The notes under the pieces: generated by a model
Told to the model about the DNA's origin: nothing
The model's input: the letters and a program-made list of their open reading frames with translations, nothing else
The model's database searches: none
Translations under genes and position numbers: made by a program
Origin: Brevundimonas sp. UBA7534
GTDB lineage: Bacteria; Pseudomonadota; Alphaproteobacteria; Caulobacterales; Caulobacteraceae
Reading direction: 5' to 3'
DNA: 29,442 nucleotides
NCBI RefSeq assembly: GCF_002479325.1
Contig: NZ_DLMO01000035.1
Span: 42,491-71,932 of the forward strand
Shown here: piece by piece, positions 29,198 through 29,442 of the stretch
Position numbering within the stretch: the stretch's first letter is position 1
How the letters are laid out: each line of letters opens with the position of its first letter

Positions 29198-29442
29198 GCC
29201 GCGTTCTCTTTCGACCCGTCCGCATCCTGGTTGCCCAGGATGTCGGCCCAGAAGCGCTTCGCCTTTCCGGCGAAGCTGGAGTTGCGGGGGTTCTGCTCCT
29301 CGCCGAACGACAGGGCAAGCTCCTGAAGCAGTTCCTTCTGGCGGGCGGTCAGGTCGGTGGGGGTCTCCACGAACAGTTCGACGACCAGATCGCCGCGTCC
29401 GCGTCCGTTCAGATGCGGCATGCCCTTGCCCTTGATGCGGAC
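29194..29442 (-). CDS. dnaJ: Chaperone DnaJ, C-terminal part (runs off the window)
   Basis: The last 82 residues of the protein are present. They start within VRIKGKGMPHLNGRGRGDLV, then VELFVETPTDLTARQKELLQ, ELALSFGEEQN and a polar tail KAKRFWADILGNQDADGSKE, matching the C-terminal substrate-binding domain of DnaJ type A. The J-domain and zinc fingers lie outside the window. DnaJ stimulates DnaK ATPase and hands it unfolded proteins. Its stop overlaps the dapB TTG start, so dnaJ, dapB and the EamA transporter form one run. Confidence 0.92.
   Translation of the reverse strand, partial: VRIKGKGMPHLNGRGRGDLVVELFVETPTDLTARQKELLQELALSFGEEQNPRNSSFAGKAKRFWADILGNQDADGSKENAA

Overview
The window looks like chromosomal DNA from a high-GC alphaproteobacterium of the Caulobacterales, most likely Brevundimonas or a close relative. 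This is a judgement from gene content and base use, not a database match. The support is very strong G/C third-position use in most genes, several alphaproteobacterial family proteins (EipA/DUF1134, DUF4167, DUF4893, a typical alphaproteobacterial IF3 N-terminus), a sulfolipid gene (sqdB), a near-consensus CtrA site, and possible Caulobacter-type promoters. I see no phage, insertion sequence, CRISPR array, tRNA or rRNA.

Layout. 1-3071, all on the minus strand: DUF4167 protein, a degenerate histidine kinase/receiver protein, a DUF4893 lipoprotein, and the first residues of an FAD monooxygenase. 3433-5575, plus: sqdB and an atypical NAD(P)-dependent sugar-epimerase-like protein. A 42-bp tandem repeat then separates these from eipA (minus), which has a CtrA-like site upstream. 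6658-8688, plus: an AT-richer DUF3857/transglutaminase protein. 8691-14003, minus: a polysaccharide deacetylase, then pheS, two small paralogous genes of unknown function, and pheT, with 4-bp overlaps at the last two junctions. 14164-15774, plus: a cytoplasmic hybrid histidine kinase. 15779-16010: a dispersed inverted repeat, a likely bidirectional terminator and a third relative of the 42-bp repeat. 16020-19483, minus: rplT, rpmI with a structured leader, an S9 peptidase, and infC with a strong terminator. 19610-23665: a GT9 glycosyltransferase, an alpha/beta hydrolase, prmC and a YihY/BrkB membrane protein. 23834-27516, plus: DUF2141 protein, carotenoid oxygenase, acyltransferase-3 and CHAP proteins. 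27526-29442, minus: dnaJ (3' end), dapB and a DMT-family transporter.

How it fits together. The translation genes infC, rpmI, rplT, pheS and pheT keep their usual order and strand, but other genes are interspersed: an S9 peptidase, a kinase, a deacetylase and, inside pheST itself, the two unknown paralogues. That pair is the best candidate for something undescribed: both proteins are 130 aa, align without gaps at about 38% identity, have lower GC than their neighbours, and are embedded in the operon for an essential enzyme. Much of the rest concerns the cell envelope (sulfolipid, EipA, GT9, deacetylase, acyltransferase, CHAP).

All counts and structures were worked out by eye.
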